A stretch of 64,000 nucleotides of DNA. Source: Anaeromassilibacillus sp. An172. GTDB taxonomy: Bacteria; Bacillota; Clostridia; Oscillospirales; Acutalibacteraceae. This document shows, one piece after another, positions 8,283-17,300 of this stretch. Position 1 is the stretch's first letter; each line of letters begins with the position of its first letter. The DNA lies in the NCBI RefSeq assembly GCF_002160515.1, contig NZ_NFKS01000006.1, positions 1-64,000 on the forward strand. Direction: 5' to 3'. The translations under genes were made by a program, and so were the position numbers. A model generated the notes under the pieces. It saw only the letters and a list, made by a program, of their open reading frames with translations. It did not search any database and was not told the origin of the DNA.

Positions 8283-8343
8283 GGTCTCGCCCGACCTGAA
8301 ACGGGAGTTAATTTTTAAATCCGCCCTTTGCAGATCGGAAATA
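8283..8343 (-). repeat. Covarying hairpin repeat, copy A2 (tail-less)
   Basis: Read on the minus strand: CCGATCTG, a 32-nt loop, CAGGTCGG, GCGAGACC. One T-G wobble keeps the stem paired. There is no second-stem tail; copy A1 begins immediately after. Confidence 0.75.
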
Positions 8344-8348
8344 AAAAA

Positions 8349-9722
8349 TTAAAATTCGAGTTTTTTCTCGATGTAGGAAACGAGGTCGGAGATTGCTATT
8401 CTTTCCTGTGCCATTGTGTCTCTGTCACGTACTGTTACACAGCCGTCCTCAAGGGACTCAAAGTCATAGGTGATGCAGAATGGTGTTCCGATTTCGTCCT
8501 GTCTGCGGTAACGCTTACCGATTGAACCTGCGTCGTCGTACTCAACCATGAAGTGCTTGGAAAGCATTTCTCTTACTTCGTCTGCCTTGTCGCCAAGCTT
8601 CTTGGAAAGCGGGAGAATTGCTGCCTTGTAAGGAGCAAGTGCAGGATGGAGACGGAGAACAACTCTTGTGTCCTTTTCGTCGATTTCTTCCTCGTCGTAT
8701 GCGTCGCAGAGGAATGCCAAAGCTACACGGTCAGCACCCAGAGACGGCTCAACAACGTATGGAACATAACGTGTGTTGTCTGTTGGGTCAAAGTAGTCGA
8801 GGCTCTTGCCTGAATGGTTGATGTGCTGTGTGAGGTCGTAGTCTGTTCTGTCAGCAATACCCCAAAGCTCGCCCCAACCGAATGGGAAGAGGAACTCGAT
8901 GTCTGTTGTAGCCTTTGAATAGAAAGAAAGCTCTTCCTTTTCGTGGTCTCTGAGACGGATGTTCTCTTCTCTCAAACCCAGGTTCAAAAGCCAGTTCTTG
9001 CAGAAGTCCTTCCAGTAGTAGAACCACTCAAGGTCTGTGTCAGGCTTGCAGAAGAACTCAAGCTCCATCTGCTCAAACTCTCTTGTTCTGAAAGTGAAGT
9101 TTCCCGGAGTGATTTCGTTTCTGAAAGACTTACCAATCTGAGCAACACCGAATGGGATTTTCTTTCTTGTTGTTCTTGCGATGTTTGCAAAGTTTACGAA
9201 AATACCCTGAGCTGTTTCAGGTCTCAAGTAAAGCTCGTTTTTAGCGTCTTCTGTAACACCCTGGAAAGTTTTGAACATAAGGTTAAACTTTCTGATGTCT
9301 GTAAAGTTTGTGCCGCCGCAGTCAGGGCATGCGATTTTGTTTTCTTTGATGAAATCAGCCATTTGCTCCAAAGTCATGCCGTTTGGATCTGCGCCGAAGT
9401 CCTCGATGAGCTTGTCAGCACGGTGACGGGTTTTGCAGTCCTTACAGTCCATAAGAGGGTCAGAGAAACCGCCTACGTGACCGGAAGCTACCCATGTCTG
9501 AGGATTCATAAGGATAGCTGAGTCAAGTCCTACATTGTACTTGCTTTCCTGTACGAATTTCTTAAGCCATGCCTTTTTTACGTTATTTTTGAATTCAACA
9601 CCGAGAGGGCCGTAGTCCCAAGTGTTGGAAAGTCCGCCGTAAATTTCAGAGCCTGAGTAAACATAGCCTCTGTTTTTGCATAAAGCAACAATTTTTTCCA
9701 TAGTCTTCTTACTGTTATCCAT
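8349..9722 (-). CDS. glyQS: Glycyl-tRNA synthetase (single-chain, alpha2 type)
   Basis: The 457-aa class II synthetase charges tRNA-Gly. It has the archaeal/Gram-positive alpha2 architecture: an N-terminal [20 protein letters not shown] block, a zinc-binding-like pair (CKDC near residue 95 and CPDCGG near 136), the motif 2 region FRNEITP...[14 protein letters not shown], motif 3 [13 protein letters not shown] and a C-terminal anticodon-binding domain from about 350. Start: GGAGG 9 nt before the ATG at 9722. It is transcribed alone and ends at the minus-strand terminator at 8119-8153. I looked for a T-box leader in the 224 nt upstream and saw no convincing T-box sequence. Confidence 0.97.
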   Translation of the reverse strand: MDNSKKTMEKIVALCKNRGYVYSGSEIYGGLSNTWDYGPLGVEFKNNVKKAWLKKFVQESKYNVGLDSAILMNPQTWVASGHVGGFSDPLMDCKDCKTRHRADKLIEDFGADPNGMTLEQMADFIKENKIACPDCGGTNFTDIRKFNLMFKTFQGVTEDAKNELYLRPETAQGIFVNFANIARTTRKKIPFGVAQIGKSFRNEITPGNFTFRTREFEQMELEFFCKPDTDLEWFYYWKDFCKNWLLNLGLREENIRLRDHEKEELSFYSKATTDIEFLFPFGWGELWGIADRTDYDLTQHINHSGKSLDYFDPTDNTRYVPYVVEPSLGADRVALAFLCDAYDEEEIDEKDTRVVLRLHPALAPYKAAILPLSKKLGDKADEVREMLSKHFMVEYDDAGSIGKRYRRQDEIGTPFCITYDFESLEDGCVTVRDRDTMAQERIAISDLVSYIEKKLEF

Positions 9723-9858
9723 TGCCTATTCCTCCATAAGTTATTATAACAGATGTATACCTTTTAATAGTACATTTTCATTCCCTTAATGTCAAGGAGA
9801 ATTTTATATTTTTATGGAATATAGTGACGGTTTCAACGGAAAAAATATAAAAAGCACC

Positions 9859-9886
9859 TTGTTGTTTTATGAAAATATGTTATAAT
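9859..9886 (+). promoter_or_regulatory. Promoter of the cyclase-family gene
   Basis: TATAAT at 9881-9886 has a weak -35 (TTGTTG, 9859-9864) 16 bp upstream. It lies in the divergent region between glyQS and the cyclase gene. Confidence 0.45.
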
Positions 9887-9946
9887 TATTATGAATACAA
9901 CTATAGTATCTTTGAAATTATGAGATACATATGAGGGGGCTTTCAG

Positions 9947-10537
9947 ATGATAATTCATGATATTTCAAGGGACCTCAACGGATGCGAGGTTTATCCGGGC
10001 GATCCTGAAACCCAGATTCGATTTCTGAAACATCTTGACAACGGGGATGAGTATACACTTTCTGTTATAGGAACTTGCTCTCATGCGGCTACCCATATAG
10101 ACGCACCAAGTCATTTTTATGCAGACGGACGTACCCTTGACCAGCTTCCTCTTTCTACTTTTTACGGTAAATGTACGGTGATTACAATAAGCGGAGTTTT
10201 GACCGGCGCAGATATGGAAAAGCTTTTGCCCTACTGCAAAAATAAAATTTTGCTTCACGGACAGGGAAAGGCATATATTTCCTCAAGCGCCGCCATTGTG
10301 CTTTCTGAAAGCAATGTGAGCCTTATAGGCACTGATGCTCTTTCAATAGCTCCGGAATTTGACGAGGAAAAAACACATCTTGAGCTTGCAAAAAGCTCTA
10401 TTGCTGTTTTGGAGGGTCTTGACCTTGAGGGAATTGAGGACGGAGAATATGTGCTCAGCGCATTTCCTATAAGAATTTCAAAGGTTGAAGCCGCACCGTG
10501 CAGGGCTATTCTTTTTCAGCAGGAAAAAGGATTTTAA
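9947..10537 (+). CDS. Cyclase family protein (kynurenine formamidase-like hydrolase)
   Basis: The 196-aa protein belongs to the metal-dependent cyclase/KynB-like family. The signature SHAATHIDAPSHF (about residues 44-56) is a variant of the usual HxGTHxDxPxHF: the ATHIDAPSHF part is intact, while the first His and Gly are replaced by Ser-His-Ala. An LIGTDALSI block follows near residue 125. Members hydrolyse N-formylkynurenine or cyclic amides and lactones. The real substrate is unclear, and no tryptophan-degradation gene is nearby. It ends 48 nt before the lipoprotein gene. Confidence 0.8.
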   Translation: MIIHDISRDLNGCEVYPGDPETQIRFLKHLDNGDEYTLSVIGTCSHAATHIDAPSHFYADGRTLDQLPLSTFYGKCTVITISGVLTGADMEKLLPYCKNKILLHGQGKAYISSSAAIVLSESNVSLIGTDALSIAPEFDEEKTHLELAKSSIAVLEGLDLEGIEDGEYVLSAFPIRISKVEAAPCRAILFQQEKGF

Positions 10538-10585
10538 ACTGAAAACAGACGGAACTTTATTTTACGGTTATGGAAGGTGATATAA

Positions 10586-12535
10586 TTGAAAAAAGTCATA
10601 TCAATATCTGTAGCGCTGGTTATCCTGTTATCTACAGTATTTCTGTTTTCGGGATGTAACTGGGGAGGCTTGCAGGTAACCTCAAAGCTTACTATTGACG
10701 AAAATTTTAGCGGAAGCAGAACGGTTACTTTTGCTGTTCCGGAGTCTGTGTATTCGGAAAATCTTGACAGTAATATAAAAGAGGCGGCACCTGTAACTGA
10801 GGACGGCACGGTTACTTTGGGATATTCCGATTTGGAAGAGGGCGGAACAGAATATACACTCTCAATATATTTCAGCTCTCAAAGCGATTATGTTTCAAGA
10901 ATGGAAAGTCTTTTGGGAAGAGATGTTTCCGTAAATCTTGCCCAGCCCGATAACATTATGGCTAAAGGTGTGAGATATACCGAAAATTTCAACACAACAG
11001 AGCTTTTGGCATGGCTGGAACCGGTGCTTGAAGAGGACGACAAGGCTTTTGGAATGTCCCTTGAATGTAAGGGTACAGTAGCAGAGATAGAGGGCTTGGA
11101 GTACGAAACAAAGCCTACAATGGATATAAACACCATTGAGGGTCAGCCTTTGCAGTCAATAAAGGTGTATACAAAAAACAATAAAGACGGAACCTACGAC
11201 AGAACATTTACAATACTTATGGATTCCAACCTGTATAAAACAGTGGGAAATCAGATAAACTTCTACTTTGAAGCGGCAACCGATACGGAAATAGCAGACA
11301 GCCTCCGCTGGACAGAGGTTGATAAAAGCCAGCAGTATCAGGTTGTTTATACAGGTCTTGATATGCAGCAGCTTATAAGCGTCACCAACAGAATGTTTTC
11401 TGTAAACGATATAACAATATCCTACGGCGACACAGATAACAGCAGTACCCCGTTTATTGAGGGTCTTGCCTTTGACGAGAAAATCAATCTCAACGCCTAT
11501 GTGGGAGATAAAAACGGAAATGTTCCAATAAGCTATGAATATGTTCTTCCTGAGGAAACAACCCACGGAACAGCAACTGTTTTAAATACAGGCATTTGGG
11601 AGGAACAGGGCGAATGGAGCGGCAACCTTTATTCCTTGCAGTATGAGGGAAACTGTGTTGACATATCCATAAAAGACGGTATCGAATTTCCTGTAGAGAA
11701 AATTCAGTACACACTCCAGAGAATAGGCGACGACAACTACCGCAGAGTTACCGAGATATACTATAAAAAAGATGAGGAAAGCCAGTTCTCCGGTGCGGAA
11801 TACGCCTGCGATTACTTTACAAACAAGGGCGCAGACGCACAGACAAGAACGGAAGATGAATTCGAGGTTTGCAGCCTTTCAATAAAGGGTTCTGCAATAG
11901 AACTGAGCATAGCGGAAGCCCAGCTTTTCGGTGGCGGAAACTATTTCAGCCAGACCGTAAGCAATCCGGCTTTGGACATAAGGACAATGACGGAGATCAG
12001 AGATTATGTATATATAGCTCCGCTGCTTACAGAGATGAATAAGGAAATTCCTGTTTACTACACAGTATTGCCAAGCGATGATTACAAGGTAAATTATCTT
12101 ACCGGAACCGACAGCGGCAATGCGGTGAAGAACGAGGACGGAAGCATGACAATCACAATAAAGAACGGTATTTCCGATATCTATGTGGTTCAGTCAACGC
12201 CTCATGTGGGAAAAATAATAATCTATATTGTCATTTCAGTTTTGATTACTGCGGCATCTCTGTATATTTTGAGAAAGCTTTATTACAAGAATAAACGTCT
12301 GGAAATTCTCGCAAAGAAAAAAGGAGAAGAGGAAAGCTCAGAGTTTATAAAGCTTTCCGACCTGTCTTCATTCCAAAAGGGTCAGAAGATACTGAAAAGC
12401 ACAGGAAAGAAGATTAAAAAACAGGGAAAAGCTTTTTCCGACTCACGAAAGAAAAAACAGGAAGAGAGAATAAAGAAAAGGGATTTGGAGTTCTTTAACG
12501 ACGAACTTTACGATGATGACCTTGACGACTTTTGA
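10586..12535 (+). CDS. Unrecognised 649-aa lipoprotein with C-terminal membrane anchor
   Basis: I do not recognise a family. The N-terminus is a lipoprotein signal with lipobox LFSGC (Cys at about residue 24). A long beta-strand-rich extracytoplasmic region with repeated LTIDENFSGSRTVTF-like strands follows. Near residues 545-567 a hydrophobic helix (IIIYIVISVLITAASLYIL) leads to a Lys/Arg-rich tail of about 80 residues ending in an acidic DDDLDDF. So it would be tied to the membrane at both ends, with a charged cytoplasmic tail. Start: TTG at 10586, 7 nt after GGAAGGTG; there is no better ATG. Probably a cell-envelope sensor or scaffold, but this is a guess. Confidence 0.8.
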   Translation: MKKVISISVALVILLSTVFLFSGCNWGGLQVTSKLTIDENFSGSRTVTFAVPESVYSENLDSNIKEAAPVTEDGTVTLGYSDLEEGGTEYTLSIYFSSQSDYVSRMESLLGRDVSVNLAQPDNIMAKGVRYTENFNTTELLAWLEPVLEEDDKAFGMSLECKGTVAEIEGLEYETKPTMDINTIEGQPLQSIKVYTKNNKDGTYDRTFTILMDSNLYKTVGNQINFYFEAATDTEIADSLRWTEVDKSQQYQVVYTGLDMQQLISVTNRMFSVNDITISYGDTDNSSTPFIEGLAFDEKINLNAYVGDKNGNVPISYEYVLPEETTHGTATVLNTGIWEEQGEWSGNLYSLQYEGNCVDISIKDGIEFPVEKIQYTLQRIGDDNYRRVTEIYYKKDEESQFSGAEYACDYFTNKGADAQTRTEDEFEVCSLSIKGSAIELSIAEAQLFGGGNYFSQTVSNPALDIRTMTEIRDYVYIAPLLTEMNKEIPVYYTVLPSDDYKVNYLTGTDSGNAVKNEDGSMTITIKNGISDIYVVQSTPHVGKIIIYIVISVLITAASLYILRKLYYKNKRLEILAKKKGEEESSEFIKLSDLSSFQKGQKILKSTGKKIKKQGKAFSDSRKKKQEERIKKRDLEFFNDELYDDDLDDF

Positions 12536-12568
12536 TTTTTCTATAAAAATGTGATATTATAAGAAAAA

Positions 12569-12612
12569 CACCGGCATATGCTCAGCAAGGCTTTATATGC
12601 CGGTGTGGTTTT
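12569..12612 (+). terminator. Intrinsic terminator after the 649-aa lipoprotein gene
   Basis: Arms CACCGGCATAT (12569-12579) and ATATGCCGGTG (12595-12605) enclose a 15-nt loop and are followed by a T-rich stretch. It lies just ahead of the HAD phosphatase gene, so it may also act as a partial terminator inside a longer transcript. Confidence 0.65.
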
Positions 12613-12636
12613 TAAAATGAAAAGAGGACATTTTAA

Positions 12637-13290
12637 ATGTATAAGATAGTTGTTTTTGATTTGGACGGAACTTTGGTAAATTCAATTACAGACCTTGCGC
12701 AAAGCGTAAACAAGGGCCTTGTAAAATGCGGACTTCCCGCTCATTCCGTGGAGGAGTACAGATATTTTGTGGGAAACGGCAGAGAGGTTATGCTGAAAAA
12801 AGCCATGGGTGAAGAAAACTACAACGACGCCAACAAAGCCGACATAGTGAGAAGTACTTTTGACACGGAGTACGCCGCCCACAGCCTTGACAATACGAAA
12901 CCATATGAGGGTTGTCTCGAGCTTCTTTCAGAGCTTGACAAAATGGGTATAAAAACAGCGGTTTTGTCAAATAAGCCCGACGAGTTTGTAAGCCGTTTGG
13001 TATGCACTCTCTTTCCTAACCATAAATTTGACGCCGCATGGGGTCAGAAGAAAGAGTACAAGAGAAAGCCCAGCGGAGAGGGTCTTTGCGCAATGCTTGA
13101 AAAGCTTGGACTTGAGAAAAAAGACTGCTTCTATGTGGGCGACAGCGACGTTGATGTTTTTACGGCTCTTGACGCAGGAGTTGATATGTGCGGAGCTGAA
13201 TGGGGCTTTCGTGATAAAGAGGAGCTTATAAAAGCCGGCGCAAAAATCACATGCAAAACCCCTTTGGAACTTTTGAACTTTATTAAATAA
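12637..13290 (+). CDS. gph: HAD-family phosphatase, phosphoglycolate phosphatase-like
   Basis: The 217-aa HAD subfamily IA enzyme has motif I VFDLDGTLVNS, a helical cap, motif II AVLSNKP, motif III lysine near KRKPSGE, and motif IV FYVGDSDVDVFTALDAG. Overall length and the cap type fit Gph-like phosphatases that clear 2-phosphoglycolate from DNA repair, but substrate prediction within this family is unreliable. It lies 16 nt upstream of queH and probably shares its transcript. Confidence 0.85.
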   Translation: MYKIVVFDLDGTLVNSITDLAQSVNKGLVKCGLPAHSVEEYRYFVGNGREVMLKKAMGEENYNDANKADIVRSTFDTEYAAHSLDNTKPYEGCLELLSELDKMGIKTAVLSNKPDEFVSRLVCTLFPNHKFDAAWGQKKEYKRKPSGEGLCAMLEKLGLEKKDCFYVGDSDVDVFTALDAGVDMCGAEWGFRDKEELIKAGAKITCKTPLELLNFIK

Positions 13291-13306
13291 GAAAGAGGCT
13301 TTATAT

Positions 13307-13957
13307 ATGAACCCACAGGAAACAAAAAATGTTCCAAAAAGAAATTTTCAGAGGGAAATGGATAAGCTTCTGGAAAATATGAAAAATTCGGGACAGGTAA
13401 AAAAATTGTTTTTACACTGCTGCTGTGCTCCTTGCAGCAGCTATGTGCTGGAATATCTGTCAAACTATTTTCAGATAACCGCTTTCTTTTATAATCCAAA
13501 TATAGATACGGACGAGGAATACTCCTACCGTCAAAGGGAATTGATAAGATTTATAAAGGAAAAAAACTTTGAAAACCCTGTTGAAATAGTCTGCGGCGAT
13601 TACCGGCCGGAAAAGTTTGAAGACATAGCCAAAGGGTATGAGGACTGCAAAGAGGGCGGAGCAAGATGTATGCGTTGTTTTGACCTTCGACTCAGGGAAA
13701 CCGCAAAGCTTGCAAAGGAATACAATGCGGACTTTTTTGCCACAACACTTACCGTAAGTCCCTTGAAAAATGCCCAGGCAATAAACGCAATAGGGGAGAA
13801 AATAGGAAAGGAATTTGAAATAGAGTATTTGCCCTCTGATTTCAAAAAGAAAAACGGCTACAAAAGAACAATAGAGCTTTCCAGAGAATTTGATTTGTAC
13901 AGGCAAAATTTCTGTGGGTGCTCCTATTCAAAAAACCAGCAGGAAAAGATTGATTGA
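13307..13957 (+). CDS. queH: Epoxyqueuosine reductase QueH
   Basis: The 216-aa DUF208 protein has the QueH signature cysteines: LHCCCAPCSS near residue 38, CMRCFDLR near residue 122, and CGCSYS at the C-terminus, which bind a 4Fe-4S cluster and adjacent iron. The enzyme reduces epoxyqueuosine to queuosine in tRNA, replacing B12-dependent QueG, a common choice in anaerobes. No other queuosine gene is nearby. A GAGG ribosome site precedes the ATG, and a strong terminator follows at 13998. Confidence 0.92.
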   Translation: MNPQETKNVPKRNFQREMDKLLENMKNSGQVKKLFLHCCCAPCSSYVLEYLSNYFQITAFFYNPNIDTDEEYSYRQRELIRFIKEKNFENPVEIVCGDYRPEKFEDIAKGYEDCKEGGARCMRCFDLRLRETAKLAKEYNADFFATTLTVSPLKNAQAINAIGEKIGKEFEIEYLPSDFKKKNGYKRTIELSREFDLYRQNFCGCSYSKNQQEKID

Positions 13958-13997
13958 AAAATTTAGATTATAAAAAAAGGAAAAACACCCTTTTTAG

Positions 13998-14037
13998 AAC
14001 GGCTAACCTTAATATAAGGTGAGCCGTTTTTATTTTT
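13998..14037 (+). terminator. Intrinsic terminator after queH
   Basis: A nested hairpin has outer arms AACGGCT (13998-14004) and AGCCGTT (14022-14028) and an inner ACCTT/AAGGT stem, followed by TTTATTTTT. The remaining 270 nt up to the fucosidase gene are AT-rich, and I see no certain promoter in them. Confidence 0.8.
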
Positions 14038-14309
14038 AGTTTTTGCAAATGGAATTTTGATAAGTATATTTGTTTTATATTGTTTAACCTAACAAAAAAT
14101 CATACCAATTTAAGGGATTTGTAAAAAAATACAGATAATAAAATAATAAAAATAAAATTTAACGTCAAATACAACAAATTATTTGATTGATATTTGTAGA
14201 ATGTGTCTATTGCAGAAAAATTGGGCTTGGTGTAATATGGTATTGAAGAAAATTATATACCGCAGTATATATAAAATCAGCAGACATTTAGAAAAGGAGT
14301 GTTTTAAAG

Positions 14310-17300
14310 ATGAAGAAAAAGAAAATGCTTAGTGTTCTCATGTGCGGCTGTATGCTCATGGGCAGCATTGTTCCTTTGGCAGGAGCATCAGCAGCAGAAA
14401 CCTATGCATATGACGGTTATGTGGATGATTCAGCGGCAACAGGAGCATCTGCCGACATACCGTCATGGGGAGCTTTGCCAAATGACGCACAGCTTAAATA
14501 TCACAAGGACGGTCTTGCAGTATTCTGTCATTTCGGCCCGAACACATTCAACGGTATTGAATGGGGCGAAAACTACGGTACAAAAACACCAAATGAAATT
14601 TTTACATTTGCCCAAGACGCGGATTTTGACGCTGAAACAATTGTCAAAACAGCAAAAGAGGCCGGTGCCGACAGACTTATGATAACTGCCAAGCACCATG
14701 ACGGATTCTGTATCTGGGATTCTGAGACCACAAATTATGATATTGCGGAAACAGACTACTTTAAATACCACCAGGAGCTTGATGACGGCAACGGAGATAT
14801 TCTTAAAGAAATTTCCGATGCCTGCACAAAGTACAATCTCGACATGGGTCTTTATCTTTCACCTTGGGATATTCATGAGCAGAACTACGGCTGTTTTGGC
14901 GACCAAAATAATAACCCGAGTGATAACGGTGCATACACAGATTATAACGAACTGTATCAGGCACAGATAAGAGAAATCTGCACAGCCAAAAACGATGACG
15001 GAACATACAAGTACGGAAACAACAACCCGAACCGCTCAGGCGACAGATTTGTAGAGTGGTGGATGGACGGCGCAACAGGAAGCGGTGCATACTATCAGAC
15101 ATATGACTGGGAGGGAATTTTCTCTGCTATAAGAGAGACAAACCCGGATTGTCAGATATTCGGTACTCATAAGGCCGGACCAGAGCTTGGAAGTACAGGC
15201 GGTATCCACTGGATTGGAAACGAAGCCGGTATTGCTGCAATAGAAACATGGGCAAAGGTTAACAAGGGCGAAAGTTATGAAGATAAAGAGCTGTATCCGA
15301 GAGGCGAAGGCGGAGCTATTATCGGTAAGGCAGAGGGAAACAAGTGGAGCGTTCCTGAAGCTGACGCAAAGCTTTTGAATGCCGGATGGTTCTGGAGTCA
15401 GTCAAAGCAAAGCTCATTGCTTTCTATGGAAAAGCTTGGAAACATGTACTTTAACACAATCGGCAGAGGTGCTGTTTTGCTTCTCAACGTATCACCGAAC
15501 AGCTCAGGTACTCTTGATGAGAACCAAAAAAACCGTCTTCTTGAATTCGGTCAGTCCGTAAAAGATATATTCACAACAGATTTGACAGAGGCAGATGGCG
15601 TAACAGTATATGCAGATTCAATCTATAAGAATTCCGAAACATACAAGCCTTCAAACCTTATCGACGAATACACACTCAACACTTCCGTAACAAAGGAAGA
15701 GAGAGTTTACGACGAAACCTGCTGGGCTCCTGAAGACGGTGCAAAGGAAGGCTCCGTAATTATCGACTTGGGTTCAGAACAGACCTTCGATACAATTAAA
15801 ATTGAAGAATACATTCAGAAGGGCCAGAGAATTTCTGAATTTACAATCGAGTACATGAACGAAAGAGGTCAGTGGAAAGAGTTCTATTCAGGAAAGACAA
15901 TCGGTTCTCAGAGCGTAACAAGACATGCTCCTGTTACAAGTTCTCAGATTAGAATTACAGTTAAGTCCGACTATGCAACACCTATCCTCAACGATGTAGG
16001 TATTTACAAAGGACCTGAAACTTTCGAGCTTGAGGCTGACGACAACATTGAATTTATAGTTGATGAAAGCGAACTCGATTACAAGTCAATTAAAGATGCT
16101 ACAAGAACAGGTTCATGGCAGACTTCCGACAATACACATTACTGGTCAGCAGGAACAAATTCATCTGTAACATTTAAGTTTACAGGTACAGCTTTCTATG
16201 TAAAGGCTATTGAAGACCCGAACCACAGCTCCTTTGAAGTTGTAGTTGACGGAAAGTCAATGGGAACTGTAAATCTTAACAACTCAACAAGAATAGAAAA
16301 TAAGATTGTTTACTATTCAGATGATATCGGTTATGGCGAACACACTGTAGAGCTTAAGACTCTCAATTCCAGCGGAAAGACATGTATAGACGTTTACGGA
16401 ATTTACGGTCTTAACATAGAAGAGGGTATCTTCGAAGTAGGAAACCTCACATATGATATTGCAGAAACAGACACAGTTCAGCTTGAGGTTGTCCGCAAGC
16501 ACGGAAGCAAGGGCGCAGCAACTGTAAACTTCAGTACAACAACAGGAAGCGCTCAGCAGAACATGAACTATGAGTACAAGGACGGAACCTTGGAATTTGC
16601 AGACGGCGAAACATCAAAGGTAATTGACGTTAAGATTTATGCCCATAAGGACACAACCTCAATGCTCAACTTCTACCTTGATATAAACACAGCAGAGGGC
16701 GCTCGTCTTGGACTTAACACAAGAGCGGTTATCAATATTCATCCGGCAGACAAAACTGCAACACTTGAATCTCTCAATGCTCTTATTGCAGAGGCAAAAG
16801 CACTTTTGGATAATCCGGCAGTTACAGAAGAAGCAAAAGCTTATTTGAACGAGAAAATCGCATTTGCTGAGAAAGCAGCAGCACAGCCTGACGCAGAACA
16901 GTCAGTTTACGGCGGTGCTACAACAGCTCTCCAGATGGCTATAGACAATGCTGGTGTTGATTCATCAGTTCTTAACCTTGCAGTTTCAGGAACAGTTGCA
17001 TTTGAAGCAGAGGATGCAAAGCTTGAGCAGGCTGTAGCAGGCGACAAGAACATCCATATTGTTGAGGGTGACAATTATTCCGGCGGCAAGAAAGTTGGCT
17101 GGGTAAAAGCAGGCGACAAGATAATAATTCCTTTCTATGCAGAGGCAGCAGGCACATATACAATGGATATGTACGCTCAGTCAGGAAGAGTAGAGGGAAG
17201 CGGCTATACATCAAATAAATTTGATATTTCAGGAACAAATGTAGAAGAAACATCAGTAGAATTCTATGGTTCTGTAGATGCTCCGATTAAGAAGTATACA

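Noticed and set aside
8943-9521. Plus-strand frame of 192 codons opposite glyQS
   Set aside because: It is antisense to a strongly conserved gene, has no ribosome site or family resemblance, and reflects the codon bias of glyQS.
9723-9946. Possible T-box riboswitch upstream of glyQS
   Set aside because: I searched the minus-strand leader for a T-box core and specifier-type stem and found neither, and no terminator hairpin precedes the gene.
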